Under the pieces are notes generated by a model. It saw only the letters and a list, made by a program, of their open reading frames with translations. It ran no database searches and was not told the origin of the DNA. The translations under genes were made by a program, and so were the position numbers. Below are positions 48,401 to 60,090 of a DNA stretch of 64,000 nucleotides, piece by piece (the first letter of the stretch is position 1; each line of letters opens with the position of its first letter). Where the stretch lies: NCBI GenBank assembly GCA_038496675.1, contig CM076666.1, positions 13,613,259 to 13,677,258 of the forward strand, in the 5' to 3' direction. The DNA is from Rachycentron canadum (taxonomy: Eukaryota > Chordata > Actinopteri > Carangiformes > Rachycentridae).

Positions 48401-50344
48401 AAGCAATACGTGAGTTATTGTCTGAGCACTAATCTTAACTCCCTAATTAATGAGCCATACACAAATGTACTTTACTAGCCGATAACAAGGCTTAAAATAA
48501 ACTTACTGAGTCCAGCCTCTTTGTTGTAATATTTTCAATTTGTAAAAGTAACTGCACATAGATACAGGACCTGAGTAATGTGCAATAAAGGTATAGTAGT
48601 AAGGACCAGCTACAGCTGGTAATTATATAATAAAAACCATCACTAATCATCCCAGTGTAACAAAGAAGACACCTATATTATCATCATTATTATCAGCTTT
48701 GATAAAAGGTAGCACATGCAACAGTCAACGCTTCAGCAAGGCTGAGACACTGTTACACATTTACTCTCACCATCCATTTTCCCAGCCAGTGACAGTGTTC
48801 AAGAGCCAATATGCTAAGAATGAAGCTATTGAGTTTGCCAGTATGCCTTGGACCACACTGAACACCAGATGTCACCTACAAAAACTGCTACATCAATGAC
48901 ACAGTGCAGTTAACTGAGGTAGACGTGGAGAGAAAAGTATAGTTCGCTCAAAACTATAACTAACTTAACGAGACAGACTGAGCAGCGTTTGGTAAGGAGA
49001 CCTTACATCTTAATTCAGGCGCTACCTATCTCAAAGGCCACATTTCAAAACTGAATGTGTCATAGCAAGTCAACAGGTCTGTTCCAAAGGCTCATCCTCG
49101 TGCAGCTGAGAAATGCAGCCTTGTTTTGCCAAAAGCTGAAGGGCACAAGCAGTGTTTTGTTCTCAGGCCGCGGTATTCCAAAATCCATTCTTCACTTGTC
49201 TACACACCAGACTGGTAAGCCAATCCACACAGATTTAGAGTATACAGTGCAAATAACTTGGAGTATAGGAGGGATCTCCGGATGCTTCCGCAGCTTCTGG
49301 AAAGATATCAAGAAATGTCAAGCAAAACTTGGATGGATGGATGAATGGATGGCAGCTAATACTCGCACATTCCCTTTAAATTCTTAACATTTCATTTATT
49401 TATGAAAACTTAGATATATGACTAATAATGACATGTTTGACTTCTTTTTAAATACAGTTTTGTGCGTTCTGAAAAGGTCAAATTTTTTTTATCAGTACTT
49501 TTACTTGCATTCTCTTAAGTCTTTGGCTACAAAGACACAACACAGTAGTCTCACCTTTCCAAATACTGTGTTCAGAACTGCATGAAGTGACAACCCCAAG
49601 CAGTAATCCATTTACATGACTTAAGTACTTATTTTGGTTAGGCAGAGAGAATTTCATAAAGTCAACTGGTGGCAGATGGATGCCAGCAACATGCTATAAA
49701 CAGAGCTGCTCAGATCCTGTGAAGAGGCTAATTATAAATGTTTGTAAGCCTTTTGCTCTATAGGATTAAAATAACTTGACAACCTTTATACCCACAAACT
49801 GATCTTTTTCACATGATTAATATCAAAACAGCTGATGTTTTATATAAATGCTAAAATATTGACACACTATACATCTGATCAGCAGACCAACAGTATGGAG
49901 CATTCTCTACCTGTCTGCCAATCACACAGCCCATCGAACTGTCAGTCAGTCAGCCCCCTCACAGCGAAGTCCAGCTGGTGCTTCAGTCTGAGCCAGCAAA
50001 AACCCTACGGTCCATATGCAGTGTATAAACATTTCAAAAATCACAGGCTGCCTAGATTTCAAGGTCAAATATATCATAAAAGGTCGCAGAGGTTCTAATA
50101 GCTTGTCCTAATGCAGCTGATAAATGGAGATGGTGAATCAATCAGGTCACTAGGATTTCAGTGTCAGTATTCCTATATCGTAATGCACACAGTATGACAG
50201 CCTAGCCTGTTAAGTATTGCATGAATAGGCCTCAGAACTGAGCCCAATTGGCAGGTGTTCCTTTTACAGACAATCAAGAATATGCACAAAGCCAAAGAGT
50301 AAAGGCACGGTGGCATTTTTGCTTTTCTTCTTTTTATTGAATAT
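45431..50344. other. Non-coding tract, nothing recognised
   Basis: No recognised exon. It includes the 20-bp palindrome at 46635 and a short (GGAT)n patch at 49330-49352. The stretch 47510-48500 is rich in motifs such as TGTAATTAGG and TAATTAATGAG, and in its even composition looks like conserved non-coding DNA. Only alignment could confirm that. The 111-codon minus frame at 46110-46445 and the 100-codon plus frame at 46715-47017 match nothing. Confidence 0.5.
46635..46654. repeat. Perfect 20-bp palindrome
   Basis: AAAGTTTTAATTAAAACTTT is its own reverse complement. It is followed by an AATTAATATTAATAATTAAT stretch that also folds on itself. It could bind homeodomain-type dimers or simply be AT-rich chance. 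Confidence 0.9.
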
Positions 50345-50890
50345 GAATCAGAATACTTTATTAATCTCCAGGTGAAATGTGGTTTGTTACAAGCGCTCCA
50401 ACAAAACAAAAAAAGAAATATATTATAATACAGATAGAATGTCAAAATAAAATAAAATCTAAGATATAAAATATGTACAAAATAGAAAATAAAAATAAGT
50501 GTGAGTGGGCTATAAGTAAAGATGAAGTTGAAATATTGAAATATAAATAGTGCAGTATATACAGATAAGTATTAAGTTATATAAGATGCAGCAGTGATGC
50601 AGTGCAGTATATACAGATAAGTATTAAGTTATGTAAGGTGCAGCAGTGATGCAGAGTATTGCACAGTTGTTGTTATTATTAATTCACAGTGTTTATTGCA
50701 CTCAGAGGGCAGAGTTATAGAGTCTGATGGCCACCAGCAGGAATGATTTCCTGTGACGCTCAGTCTCTGTGGGATGAGTCTGTGACTGAAGCTGCTCCTG
50801 TGTTTGGCCAGCACATCATGTAGTGAGTGGGAGACATTGTCCAAGATAGTCCGCAACTTAGCCACGCAACTTGTTAGAAACCGACACAAG
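50345..50890 (-). mobile_element. LINE 3' end: reverse transcriptase C-terminus plus 3' UTR
   Basis: On the minus strand 50860-50708 encodes KLRTILDNVSHSLHDVLAK, then RSSFSHRLIPQ, then remnants ending PSDSIT. This matches the C-terminal tail of teleost non-LTR retrotransposon polyproteins (the 'D..SHPLH ... RNSFLP.AI.L.NS' type, probably Rex1/CR1-like). It is followed by an AT-rich 3' UTR running to the GAATCAGAATACTTTATTAA end at 50345-50364. The 5' part, with the endonuclease and the reverse transcriptase core, is absent, the normal result of incomplete reverse transcription. The element is dead. Confidence 0.7.
50551..50654. repeat. 52-bp tandem duplication in the LINE 3' UTR
   Basis: Units 50551-50602 and 50603-50654, both starting TGCAGTATATACAGATAAGT, are adjacent and differ at only two positions. 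The high identity against an older element suggests a recent local duplication or a feature of the LINE subfamily. Confidence 0.9.
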
Positions 50891-52124
50891 CTAACACAAC
50901 AGATGGATAGATTCTAACCCGAACTACACCAATAAGTTCTTCCATGTGGTGCAAAATCATTAAATCATCCCTGGCCACACTGAGACGAGCTGCAATGAAT
51001 TATGAAATGCCTGCCCATTGCCAGCAACACGCACTAGACCTAAGCCAGGTCTAGTGCAGACAATCACAATGTTCGGTGTCTGCACTGGCCGTTTCACTCA
51101 TATAAAACTGTGTCAATAACTTGAATAATGTCTTAAATTACAAGCTTTCACCAAGTCACAAAGAAAAACTCTGAAACATCCTGACACAAACCTGTCAGCA
51201 AACACTGCTCCCAGTGCTCACAAAAATTGTCAGTCTGTTAGCCAAAGCATCACAACAGTAAAATTAAAATAAAAATGAAAAAAAAACATAGTTCCCTTGT
51301 GCAAGCATCTTATTATGACCCCTACAGTTACAGTTTTTTTTTCCAGCAAATGCCCCAGAACGTGCATTCAAGTTACAAAGACCACGTATGTAAGACATGT
51401 AGCAGTTACAGTGGGAGTGAAGGAAGAAGTTAGGTGATATTGTTATATAGTGACAAAGTCTGTGTAGTGGGGAGGCTGGGTTGATATTTGTTACTGTAAC
51501 AATGATGATACTAACGAATACCTCCACGCAAGTGGGGATGTAACCTGTGACCTGATGTAACTGACCACATTTTCTTTATCCTAGCCGTGACACTTTAAGT
51601 CATCTTGATTTTCCATTCTTTCTTTTTATATTGTAACTAACCAAGTCAGAATCCGAGTCCAATTGCTCCCAAACATTTGGTAACTATTGAGTACGTACTT
51701 TAAAACTCACCGGATTAGAAAAACTTTGTAGCTAATTAGAGTGCACCAAGCATGACTTGCACAGGACAGTTGATTTCTTCGTTGAGGATGAGAGATTCCC
51801 TGCAGGAGTGCTAATATGCCTTCAGAAACTCAATCAGCCTGGTCAGCCCAGATCAGATCAGCCAAGTTCAACTAGATATAGTGAGTGTTCTCATTCTTTT
51901 GTGCAGGAAAGGACGTTCTCCAACAGTACTCTGTTCCATCTACCCCTTAGGTTTTGTAGTTTGCCAAACATCATCAACTCCTGTCTAGCTCCTCTTAACA
52001 ATACCGTTGCATGTCTGTGGATACAATAGGAGACACACCTGCATGTATGTGTGTAACCACTGGAAGCATAATCTTCCAGAGTCAATGAGGAAGATAAATC
52101 TTAAGAAATGGAAACAGTACAAAT
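50891..52124. other. Non-coding tract with one hairpin
   Basis: Nothing recognised apart from the inverted repeat at 51031-51057. A 90-codon plus frame (51757-52029) just upstream of the transposase relic does not resemble transposase. Confidence 0.5.
51031..51057. repeat. Short perfect hairpin, 11-bp arms
   Basis: GCACTAGACCT and AGGTCTAGTGC are exact reverse complements separated by AAGCC. No following T run is present to suggest a terminator-like role. Confidence 0.9.
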
Positions 52125-52370
52125 AATGATCCACATCAAATCAACCATGAACTTCTTACAGAAACAAGAAATTAAGGTCTTGCATTGGCCTTCACAGTCC
52201 CCAGACTTTAATATTACTGAGTATCTCTGGTTATATATCAAACGTGCAGTGCATAAAAAAGACCCATGAATATTTCTGCAGGAAAAGGTGGAGAGAGAAA
52301 AAAAAAATTCCGAAGCAACAAGGGATAGCTGGCAACAAGAAACTATAAAGACTGTGGTTTCAGGCATAGC
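52125..52370 (+). pseudogene. Tc1-like transposase C-terminal relic
   Basis: Tc1-family transposases cut and paste DNA with a DDE catalytic triad in an RNase H-like fold. Here, frame 52126 encodes KVLHWPSQSPDFNITEYLW and LYIKRAVHK, the family signature around the catalytic Glu (codon 52219-52221). The second catalytic Asp probably survives as the GAT at 52128 in the neighbouring frame (Asn-Asn-Asp-Pro-His). That frame difference, and about 14 bases missing relative to the usual 34-residue spacing, show decay. TGA at 52267 ends the frame early. Downstream bases to about 52370 continue weakly. The N-terminal helix-turn-helix part and terminal repeats are not seen. Confidence 0.75.
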
Positions 52371-55300
52371 AGGTGATTCTAAGTATGCTGTGTTCAGTAA
52401 TTGTTCACTGCAGAGGTTAAATTATCTCCTTTTCATGTAGAAAATCTACAAAATCAACAAATCATACCATTAGTCCAAAGAGGCCACATTTTTACATGAA
52501 TAGATATTTTATTTTCCCGAGTGCCGGTGAACCTGCATTTCTTTGTGTCTGCATTCTTTGTATGTCTTCCTTTTTGTCACTGCTGCTTATGTGTACTCAG
52601 TGCATTGTACATCAGTGGATTTACTCCAAATAGCACGCCCCCCCTCCCCCCTACTGCCAGTCACCCCCTCTATTTTCTGCATGTTACGTGAGTAGCATTG
52701 ATGTAACATCCCCAGACACTTCCCTGGGTTTTTTATGCAGGAGGTATAAGGTCTCTAAGTAGCCATCTATCAGAAAATCAGTGCCCCAAAACCAGTTCTA
52801 ATTGTGCTCAGACTCTCTGGTGGCCACTGCCAATGCTGCATCAGATTAAGTGTGTATGACCAACCCATTAAATTCCAATCCATTGTTTTGTGAGCGCTGT
52901 AGCCCCAGTGAACGTGAATGTTGTTTGTTTTCAACCCTTCACCTCTACTTTGTGTCTTCCTCTCCTTTGCTTTCTCAGTAACTTTTTTAGTCTCTTTCCA
53001 GGCTAACTTTTTCTCTATCCCCTTTTTTGCATCTGCTTTGAGCTTGGATACATGAAAGCAGGGCAGCTAGCCAGTCCCAGCCACGCTGGAGGACATGCTT
53101 GTTTGTCATGGATGCCTCTCAATGGGCAAAGAGAAAGCAGCAGACAGTGTTGCTCTGAGCAACACAGGCCTCCTTGGGCATGGTGACTTGAGTCACTGGG
53201 TACATCTGTCTTTATGTCTGTCATAAGTGCTTTCAAGTGCCATTAGAGTTGTCCATGGGCACGCTGGCAGGTTAATCAGGCTTACCTCTTAAAATGTATA
53301 AAATTCATTATTACATGCTGCAGGCACGATTCTGGCCACCAATAGTGATGTTGATGAAGATTCACCATCAGGACAACAAGCACCAACATTAATTTGAGGA
53401 TGTTGACACTTTGTTGGTTTTAAGATAAGTAACCACAATCCAACATCAAATGTCTCACGCCAACGCCACCATGACATGACATGTCACCGACATTCTGGTT
53501 GTGAGCAAAACCCAAAGTCTGCTAAATGTCACAATGTAAATTAGCCAACCTTGGGTTTAACCCTAACCAATATTTAACATCTACTCGATGACGTTAAGGT
53601 CCAACGTTTTTCTGACGATACATTCACGTCCTGTGCTAGCTGAGCACATGCCAATCAGGTTCATGAAATGTAAAGAATACTGTCGTGTAAAAAATAAAAA
53701 AGACATGGCATGACAACTTAGCCCTGCTATAGATTAGGCTTGTCATGGTCATACACCTCACAAGACTGTGAAAAACATATTACACATTCAGCAGAGGCAG
53801 CTACATGGACATCCCTTTGTTTTCATAATTCATTTGCTTTGGACAATATTTCCTAAAACGTAGGCTTTAGTTTGGTCCCACCAATCCATGAGAAAAATCC
53901 CAGCTTTCTAGTGTAGACTCAGCATGTTCTAGCTTGTTTGCTGAAAATAGGTGCCTATATAAAGAGTTGATAAGAGCTGATGGGGAACAACTATATTGTC
54001 TAAAGAAAATCAGCTCAACTGCTGTGGCTTGATTCTCTGTAGGGTTTGCATTTGCCGACAAGCAAGTGTTCTGCATTACACAGAAACTTTAATTACACTG
54101 ACATTTATTTAATGTTAATATCTTAATGGAACTTTAATTACAGGCCCCCACCATTAGTCATTCTCAATGTGTATGGGGTTGTAGCTACCTTCCTCTCATC
54201 CTCAGCCAATACCTTGATGTCTTTTTTTGCCTCAGTCTTGATCCTTCCAGAAATATTCCACATCTTTGCAACTCTAACTTTGCATGTTTTAGCTCTTGCC
54301 TATTCCTAACTAAACACTGACTTTTAAGCCTGCATTGCGCATTTTGGCATAGATTATTTAAGTTTCTAGTCTTCTGATCTGGTGACCATTCACCCCTGAG
54401 CAGAGGCATGTTCATCCATTATGTTTTTCCTCCCATTTTCTCAGCTGTGTCCTTATCAGAAGACAGTGGTGGAAAAAAATGAAACGGTAATAGTGAGCTG
54501 AGTCCAGCTGTTTGACACCAATCTGTTTCTCAACATGTTACAAAAAACTGCACAACCAGCACATTTCACTTGTCACAAGCTTGAGTTTTGCTGACTCTTA
54601 AAAATGTAAATCAAAGACTTTATTTGGGAAGGTAAGGAAATGAATGAAGCGACAGAAAATGTACAAGAACTACTTATTCTACCAAAGTTTGAGAAAATTC
54701 TGGGTAAATGTGCCTTTAGGATTAAACTTTCCCCAGGGAAGATGCCCTCATACACCTTAACCAGGAAATACCAAAGATAAGTTAAAGCTATTTGCATGTA
54801 GCTATCCATTTCCAAGCCCAGTATCCAAGCATTATTTTACAAGTCATAGAGCATTCACCTCATCCCAGACATTTTTATCTACCTCCTCTAGCCTTTGCTG
54901 TGGGATCCCTAAGTGCTCTTATGCAGTTTGCAAGCTTCAGCAGGTGCTTTGCCCACACTGGCCTGGCCTCTTTCTGTGTATTTCCTGGAAATCTTGCAGG
55001 AAAAAGGAGTGCAAACCTCTTCTAGCCTTTATTATTGTAGAGCAAAAGTGACCCTCCAGATCACTGGTGTGCTCGGCCTATGGTGCTAAGTGCCTTTCAT
55101 TGTTGCAACATGTGTAATTACACTTTCTTTGCACCAGTACAGCATAATTACACCAAAATACAAGTACAGTTAGCAAGGCATAATTATGTTCTGTAAATTA
55201 TCTAATACAATGGAAATTAAGAGCTACCTAATTATTTGCCAGAATCAATTGCAAAAAAATATGTAGAATAAAAGGAAGAGATACATTGACTCAGTATGTT

Positions 55301-56723
55301 AATGATTTGTATGCAACGTGGTCTCCATGCCATTTGTAATTTTGGTGTGTGTGTTGGACCGGCAAAAATAAGGTGACAGAGAAAACAGCCGCCTTAGTTT
55401 CATTTTGAGTACATATGCAGAGTACTGTATAAGACATCCGCATGTACAAGTACACACACATTGTTACTTGTAAGTGGCTTGATTCGCCTGAGAGTAAACA
55501 CTAAACTATAACAATTTGTTTGCTCAGCTATATTCAGTGAGTATATTACACAAAGATGAGAATGCAAATCTGAAGTCAATGGAAAAACCATTCATGCCGA
55601 CCTATCACACTTGAGAATGCAAACAGGCAAGACATCTTCTGAAGTGCTGCACGGTCAACATCACAAGAAGAGATGTCAGGAATAAAGCAGTGGGTACTGT
55701 GATTCTTGATTAACCTGTCGTAAAATACATAAGCATGCAGGCCCAGGTTGTGCTGTAAACAGAAGAAACCTCTCACCAAAGGTGGGGACTCATTCCTTCC
55801 AAAGCCATTTCTCAGCATTATCGATTCATTCCCTGCTTGGTGAACTGAATTACATTCGATCCAATTTGGTTTCCCACCTTTTCTCCTCTGCAGGACAGCA
55901 GACTTATTTGCATGAAGTTGCAACTGAAGTGTAGTCGGGAAAGACAGGAGAACAGGGAGGGGGGTTACACAGGCCACAAAGCTAAAAACTGAATCATGAA
56001 TACATTGTTACCAATTTGTATATTTATATAATCTTGGTAAATAGGGAAAAAAAATCATTTGTGTTTCACATTTGCATAATTTTGTAGCGGTACAAACACT
56101 ATGGCATAACAGGGGTTAGTGTTTTAGCCCTTGCAGCTGCATGCCATATTATTAGTACTGCAAGAGAAACTGGTTTCAAACATTAATGGCTGTCCTTGGT
56201 AGTCATCTACTGTATAACAGAGGGTTGTCTTGGTAACCTTTAAATTAGAAACATTCCTGTGTGGAAAAGAAGCTCTGCCGCATTCAGTTTCTCAGTGAAA
56301 CAGGTCACACGTGTAACTAAATCCTAACTCACACTTCAGTATTGATGCTAGAACAGCCCACCTGTATAATAATGACGGGCGGACACTCCTGCCATATTTC
56401 CCTCTTTTCAGTAGAACACATCTGGTAAAGCCGGGGGCTGCTGACAGGACAGCAGGCTTATTAATGATTACCTTCAGCAGGTGTCCCATCGTACTGTATC
56501 CTCTGACCTTTCCCTCTGAAGAAAACAGTCGATGGACTGCAGCAGCGCCCAGTCAGATGCCCTTCCTCCTCCTTATGCCCCGTCAAACCCAAAGTGGCTC
56601 AAGCAAAGAAGCAAGGAAATAAGTGTTACATTCAAAGTCTTGTTTATTTTATTCTGGGTATTAATAGTTGGCTGTTTGTCTATTTGAAGTACATTGTCCC
56701 TTAATGGAAAAAGCAGGTTGTTG

Positions 56724-56726
<3 letters not shown>
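52371..56726. other. Non-coding tract, nothing recognised
   Basis: No recognised exon, RNA gene or repeat family. A C-rich patch is at 52637-52672. The 133-codon minus frame at 55576-55977 has no recognisable domain or splice context. Confidence 0.5.

Positions 56727-56758
<32 letters not shown>
56727..56758. repeat. Poly-T run (32 nt)
   Basis: Uninterrupted thymine run, possibly a reversed A tail. Confidence 0.95.
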
Positions 56759-58287
56759 CCTTTCATGCAGAGGTCATTTTTCAAAATGCTGCATTTGGCT
56801 TTATGTGCTTTATGTCATATAATTATGCACAAATATGGGTCAACATATGATGAAAACTCAGTGTTGATTGCATATCTTGACAAACACTCCAGCTCCATGC
56901 CATTACCAAATATTGCCTAGAATCCCCAAGCAGTGCTTAAGGGAGGCTGAATAAATTCACCCTTCATTTTTAAGACAGTCAAATGGGTTAGCTATCCCCA
57001 CATCACCTTTATTTTATGCTGACAAAAACAAATTAGTGACAGGTCTTAACGATGCCTCATCTGCTTTGTACCTGTATGAAAAGTGAGGTGTTATCTAACA
57101 CCCCAGTTGCCCACTGAAGAGCCTCGCATTACCCCAGGAGTATCTTTTTTCATTTCTTGTGCTGTGTGTTCAGAAGAGATATCATGGGATGCCACTAGCC
57201 CTATACCGCTTCTGTCTTTGCTCCTGTTTGAAGCTCCTGACAGGCTATATAGCCTGAATCTACCCTCTGGGAAACCAGCAGGACATTCCTCAGATAGAGA
57301 CCCTTTAAAGGATTCCATTGCTAAGAGCTCAGAGTGAGAGCAGAAGCTCCTATTAGTGTTTCCATTCCACTCAGAGTCCATCTGGGCTGAGGGTAATTAA
57401 GAGGCTTTCCCATTTCTGTCCGTAACAATACTAGGTCAAAACCTAGTATACGTCTGGACCGTGTCACAGCCTGTCAGCTGGTTTCTGCCCTTTCTTTTTC
57501 CTTCTCTTCTACTATACGCTCACGTATGCAGTATTTTAATACAGGCAAATTCCAAATATAGCTGTTCTCATTTACATGTTCTTCTGTCTCTGTTGTCAGA
57601 CAACAGAAAAAGTATGAAATAGCTGCTGAAACGCAGCTCATTAACACTACATGTGTACCACCAGTCACTTCCCAGCAATTTCTCACTGCTGTGTCAGGCT
57701 TACAGATAGATTGGACCCACAAAGCAGACTTGACACGGGTGAAAAGTTCAATGTCCTTTAATTCAACTTCAAGGGTTCAGTCCACAGGAGGTCAAACAAT
57801 CAGGCAACGCTATCAAAATCACTGATATGCTGAAATCTTTTGTGATTTGCGTGACAAAATCACCAAACGCATAAGGTAACGGCTGTGATATCGGCCATAT
57901 TTATTTATGAAATGTAAAATAAAATGTAAAATAATCACTTGGAGAGAAAGAAGAGAAGCAGGGTGACTCTGTTAAAAGTATCTAAGATTTGTCCAGAAAG
58001 TTGAAGAAGTCACTAAAGGGCCTTGAAAACTCTGTAAATCTACCAGCAAAGGCACTGAGCTGGTAGACACTTCAGTCATCACTCAGTGACTCAGTCAATT
58101 AATCGGTCAACATTCAGGTTTTTAGGACTGGCCCTGCTATTGCATTTAATTTGGTCTATGCATTGTTTTATATTTGCCTTAAATATTTTCTTTTATCCAA
58201 AGGAAACATTTAGGATGTGCAATTCTATGTAGGTTTTCTACTCACTTCCCGGTATCAAAAGCTGCTGTATTACAAAATTGAATAAAC

Positions 58288-58290
<3 letters not shown>
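56759..58290. other. Non-coding tract, nothing recognised
   Basis: Both strands are open over 57091-57337, but neither translation resembles a known family. A 9-bp-arm hairpin (ATACTAGGT/ACCTAGTAT) lies at 57428-57449. Confidence 0.5.

Positions 58291-58332
<42 letters not shown>
58291..58332. repeat. Poly-T run (42 nt)
   Basis: Long uninterrupted thymine run. Its length suggests a young reversed A tail or simple expansion. Confidence 0.95.
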
Positions 58333-58333
<1 letters not shown>

Positions 58334-58530
58334 AAGGCAAGAAAAGGAAGATTGGAGGTGGCATTAATACTATTAGCTACACCTGTGCTTTTTGTGCTAT
58401 TAGAGTCAAAATGGCTGCTTTGAAAAGCTCCTCTGATATTCTTACCGTTAATGTTTTGGACTCAGCTCATTGAAATTTTGTTTGCATGTTCTCTTCGTCG
58501 GTTCCCTCCATGTACTCTTGGCCCATATAG

Positions 58531-58612
58531 GTGTGACTGTGAACGTGAATGGTTCTTTATCTCTACATGTTGGCCCTGTGATAGACTCCAAGATGCGCCC
58601 TGCCCTCACCCA
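58531..58612 (+). mobile_element. Teleost dispersed repeat fragment
   Basis: GTGAATGGTTCTTTATCTCT, then TGTTGGCCCTGTGATAGACT, then GCGCCCTGCCCTCACCC parallels a very common fish repeat block ('GAATGGTTGTCTGTCTCT ... GCCCTGTGATGGACTGG ... CCCTGCCTCTCACCC'). The class is uncertain. The piece is short and diverged, and the 133-codon frame across it is not a gene. Confidence 0.55.
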
Positions 58613-59700
58613 CCACCGCAAACTATGGTTCCAACATCTTGTTCACAAATCACCAACAGGTTGGACGTTATAAGTTTCACAACAGCTTGTTATTTGTCGT
58701 ATTGTTACTGCACTGCATCACATAATACTGCAATGTGCTTGTGTTATTTTACCCACCCCATGTATGTGCATCACCGTCCTGAGGGAGTTCACACTGCGCC
58801 TGTCATCCAATTAGGACTAAATCTGATTTCACTAAAAGGCGCCATCATTTAGGAGGTCTTTTAGGGAGCAGGCACTGAGATGCATTACAACTGGGGGATT
58901 GTTTGCATTCATTTTCACAGCAGTTAGCACATTCTACTCCAGCTCTTAAGCAAATCCTTTCCTGCCTCATGTTTACTAGAGGCAGCGGGCATACTGCCAG
59001 ACAGATAGGTCTAAAGTCAGAACATCATGTGCTTAATACAATATAAAAGGGGGTGGACAAAACTATGGGCAGAGCAGACAGTGTACAACAATAGCCGTAA
59101 AATAGATTTGGACCACATGTTGTGAAAATTGTTAACTTAAGGTAAATGTTGTATGTTACAGACGACAAGTCTCAACAGCATGAGGTTTTGCATTCCTATA
59201 TAATTATTCCACTGTACACTTCAGTGTTAATTATGTGGGAAATGTGTGATGCAGATGCAGGAGGCAAGGTTTTTATACAATGCAGAGAAAAAAGAAGTAG
59301 TATGATAGTTGGGGTAGAGACTGTGATGATGGATGAGTACTCCATTGTGTTCTAGACTGGCAACAAAGGTTAGGATCCCATCTCATGCTAATATTGGTAT
59401 TTTTATTACTATTTAACCACAATCCAGAGCTTTCCCTTGCCTGAACCAAGTTGTGCTCGCCTCAACCATACCCAAAAGCAGGCTCTTTCATCCCTTTCTT
59501 ATGGCAACAGGGAAGTCAAGTGTAATTCTTTTGACATATTAAACCACTTTTCTAATCTTTCTTATGGATGTAACCATTTCAACATGAATTAAAATTGAAA
59601 AGAACTCTATAAATTAATTTAAAAGTAGACAAGAATAAGAAGACAAACTTTTGGAGAGAAAAAAAAAAGGAGCTTGCTCTAGCTGAAAGGCAGTTCTTTA
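58613..59700. other. Non-coding tract, nothing firm
   Basis: A short AAAAGGGGGTGGACAAAACT stretch at 59045 faintly resembles a fish DNA-transposon tail but is too short to call. Confidence 0.5.
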
Positions 59701-59734
59701 ATACACATCAGAGAGCCTATAAAACTCATTCAAG

Positions 59735-59800
59735 CAGCTCCAGTGGTCAGGCAGCAACTAACATAAATGCTGGTCAGAGATTGGTTTGAGCCCAGGGTCT
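59735..59800 (+). mobile_element. tRNA-like SINE head (weak)
   Basis: GCAGCTCCAGTGGTCAGGCA, then a spacer and the B-box-like GGTTTGAGCCC at 59783. The spacing fits a pol III promoter derived from a tRNA. The body after it is not recognised, so this may be a fragment. Confidence 0.35.
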
Positions 59801-59910
59801 GTTGGTTGGGTGGCAGCTGATCTAACAACTGAGCTCCAGCAGCTGTCAGGGAAACTGTTTTGCATGAGCTTAAGGTTGTCTGAGGATAGTCTTCTAAAAG
59901 CAGAAAGCTG

Positions 59911-60090
59911 CGTCCAGTCAACCAACTTCAATTATGAGGACAGCGCTTTAGCGAGGAATGATTTCAGAGGCGTCTTTCTCAACCAACACAAAAGTTGTCT
60001 ATGCGAAAGAAAGAACCACAGACCTTTTTAAAGTGAGGCGGCATCGTTAACCACTGCACTGACATGCCTCCCAGGCAAACTGGACTGATT
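59911..60090 (-). mobile_element. tRNA-related SINE insertion with possible 22-bp target-site duplications
   Basis: Read on the minus strand from about 60075, GGCATGTCAGTGCAGTGGTT followed by AACGATGCCGCCTCAC and GGTCTGTGGTTC resembles a tRNA-derived SINE head (A box near AGTGGTTAACG, B box degraded). The segment is flanked by near-identical 22-base direct repeats, GTCTTCTAAAAGCAGAAAGC (59889) and GTCTTTTAAAAGCAGAAAGT (60091), differing at two positions. That is what a target-site duplication would look like. The 81-codon frame across it is not a gene. Confidence 0.5.

Noticed and set aside
55576..55977. 133-codon minus-strand frame
   Set aside because: No domain, signal or splice context. 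A frame of this length is expected by chance in a 64-kb window.
57083..57381. Overlapping open frames on both strands, 84 and 96 codons
   Set aside because: Neither translation resembles a known protein, and no fitting splice sites are seen.
59042..59075. DNA-transposon tail resembling a 'GGGTGGACAAAAT' fish repeat
   Set aside because: Only about 20 bases match from memory, and the neighbours do not follow.
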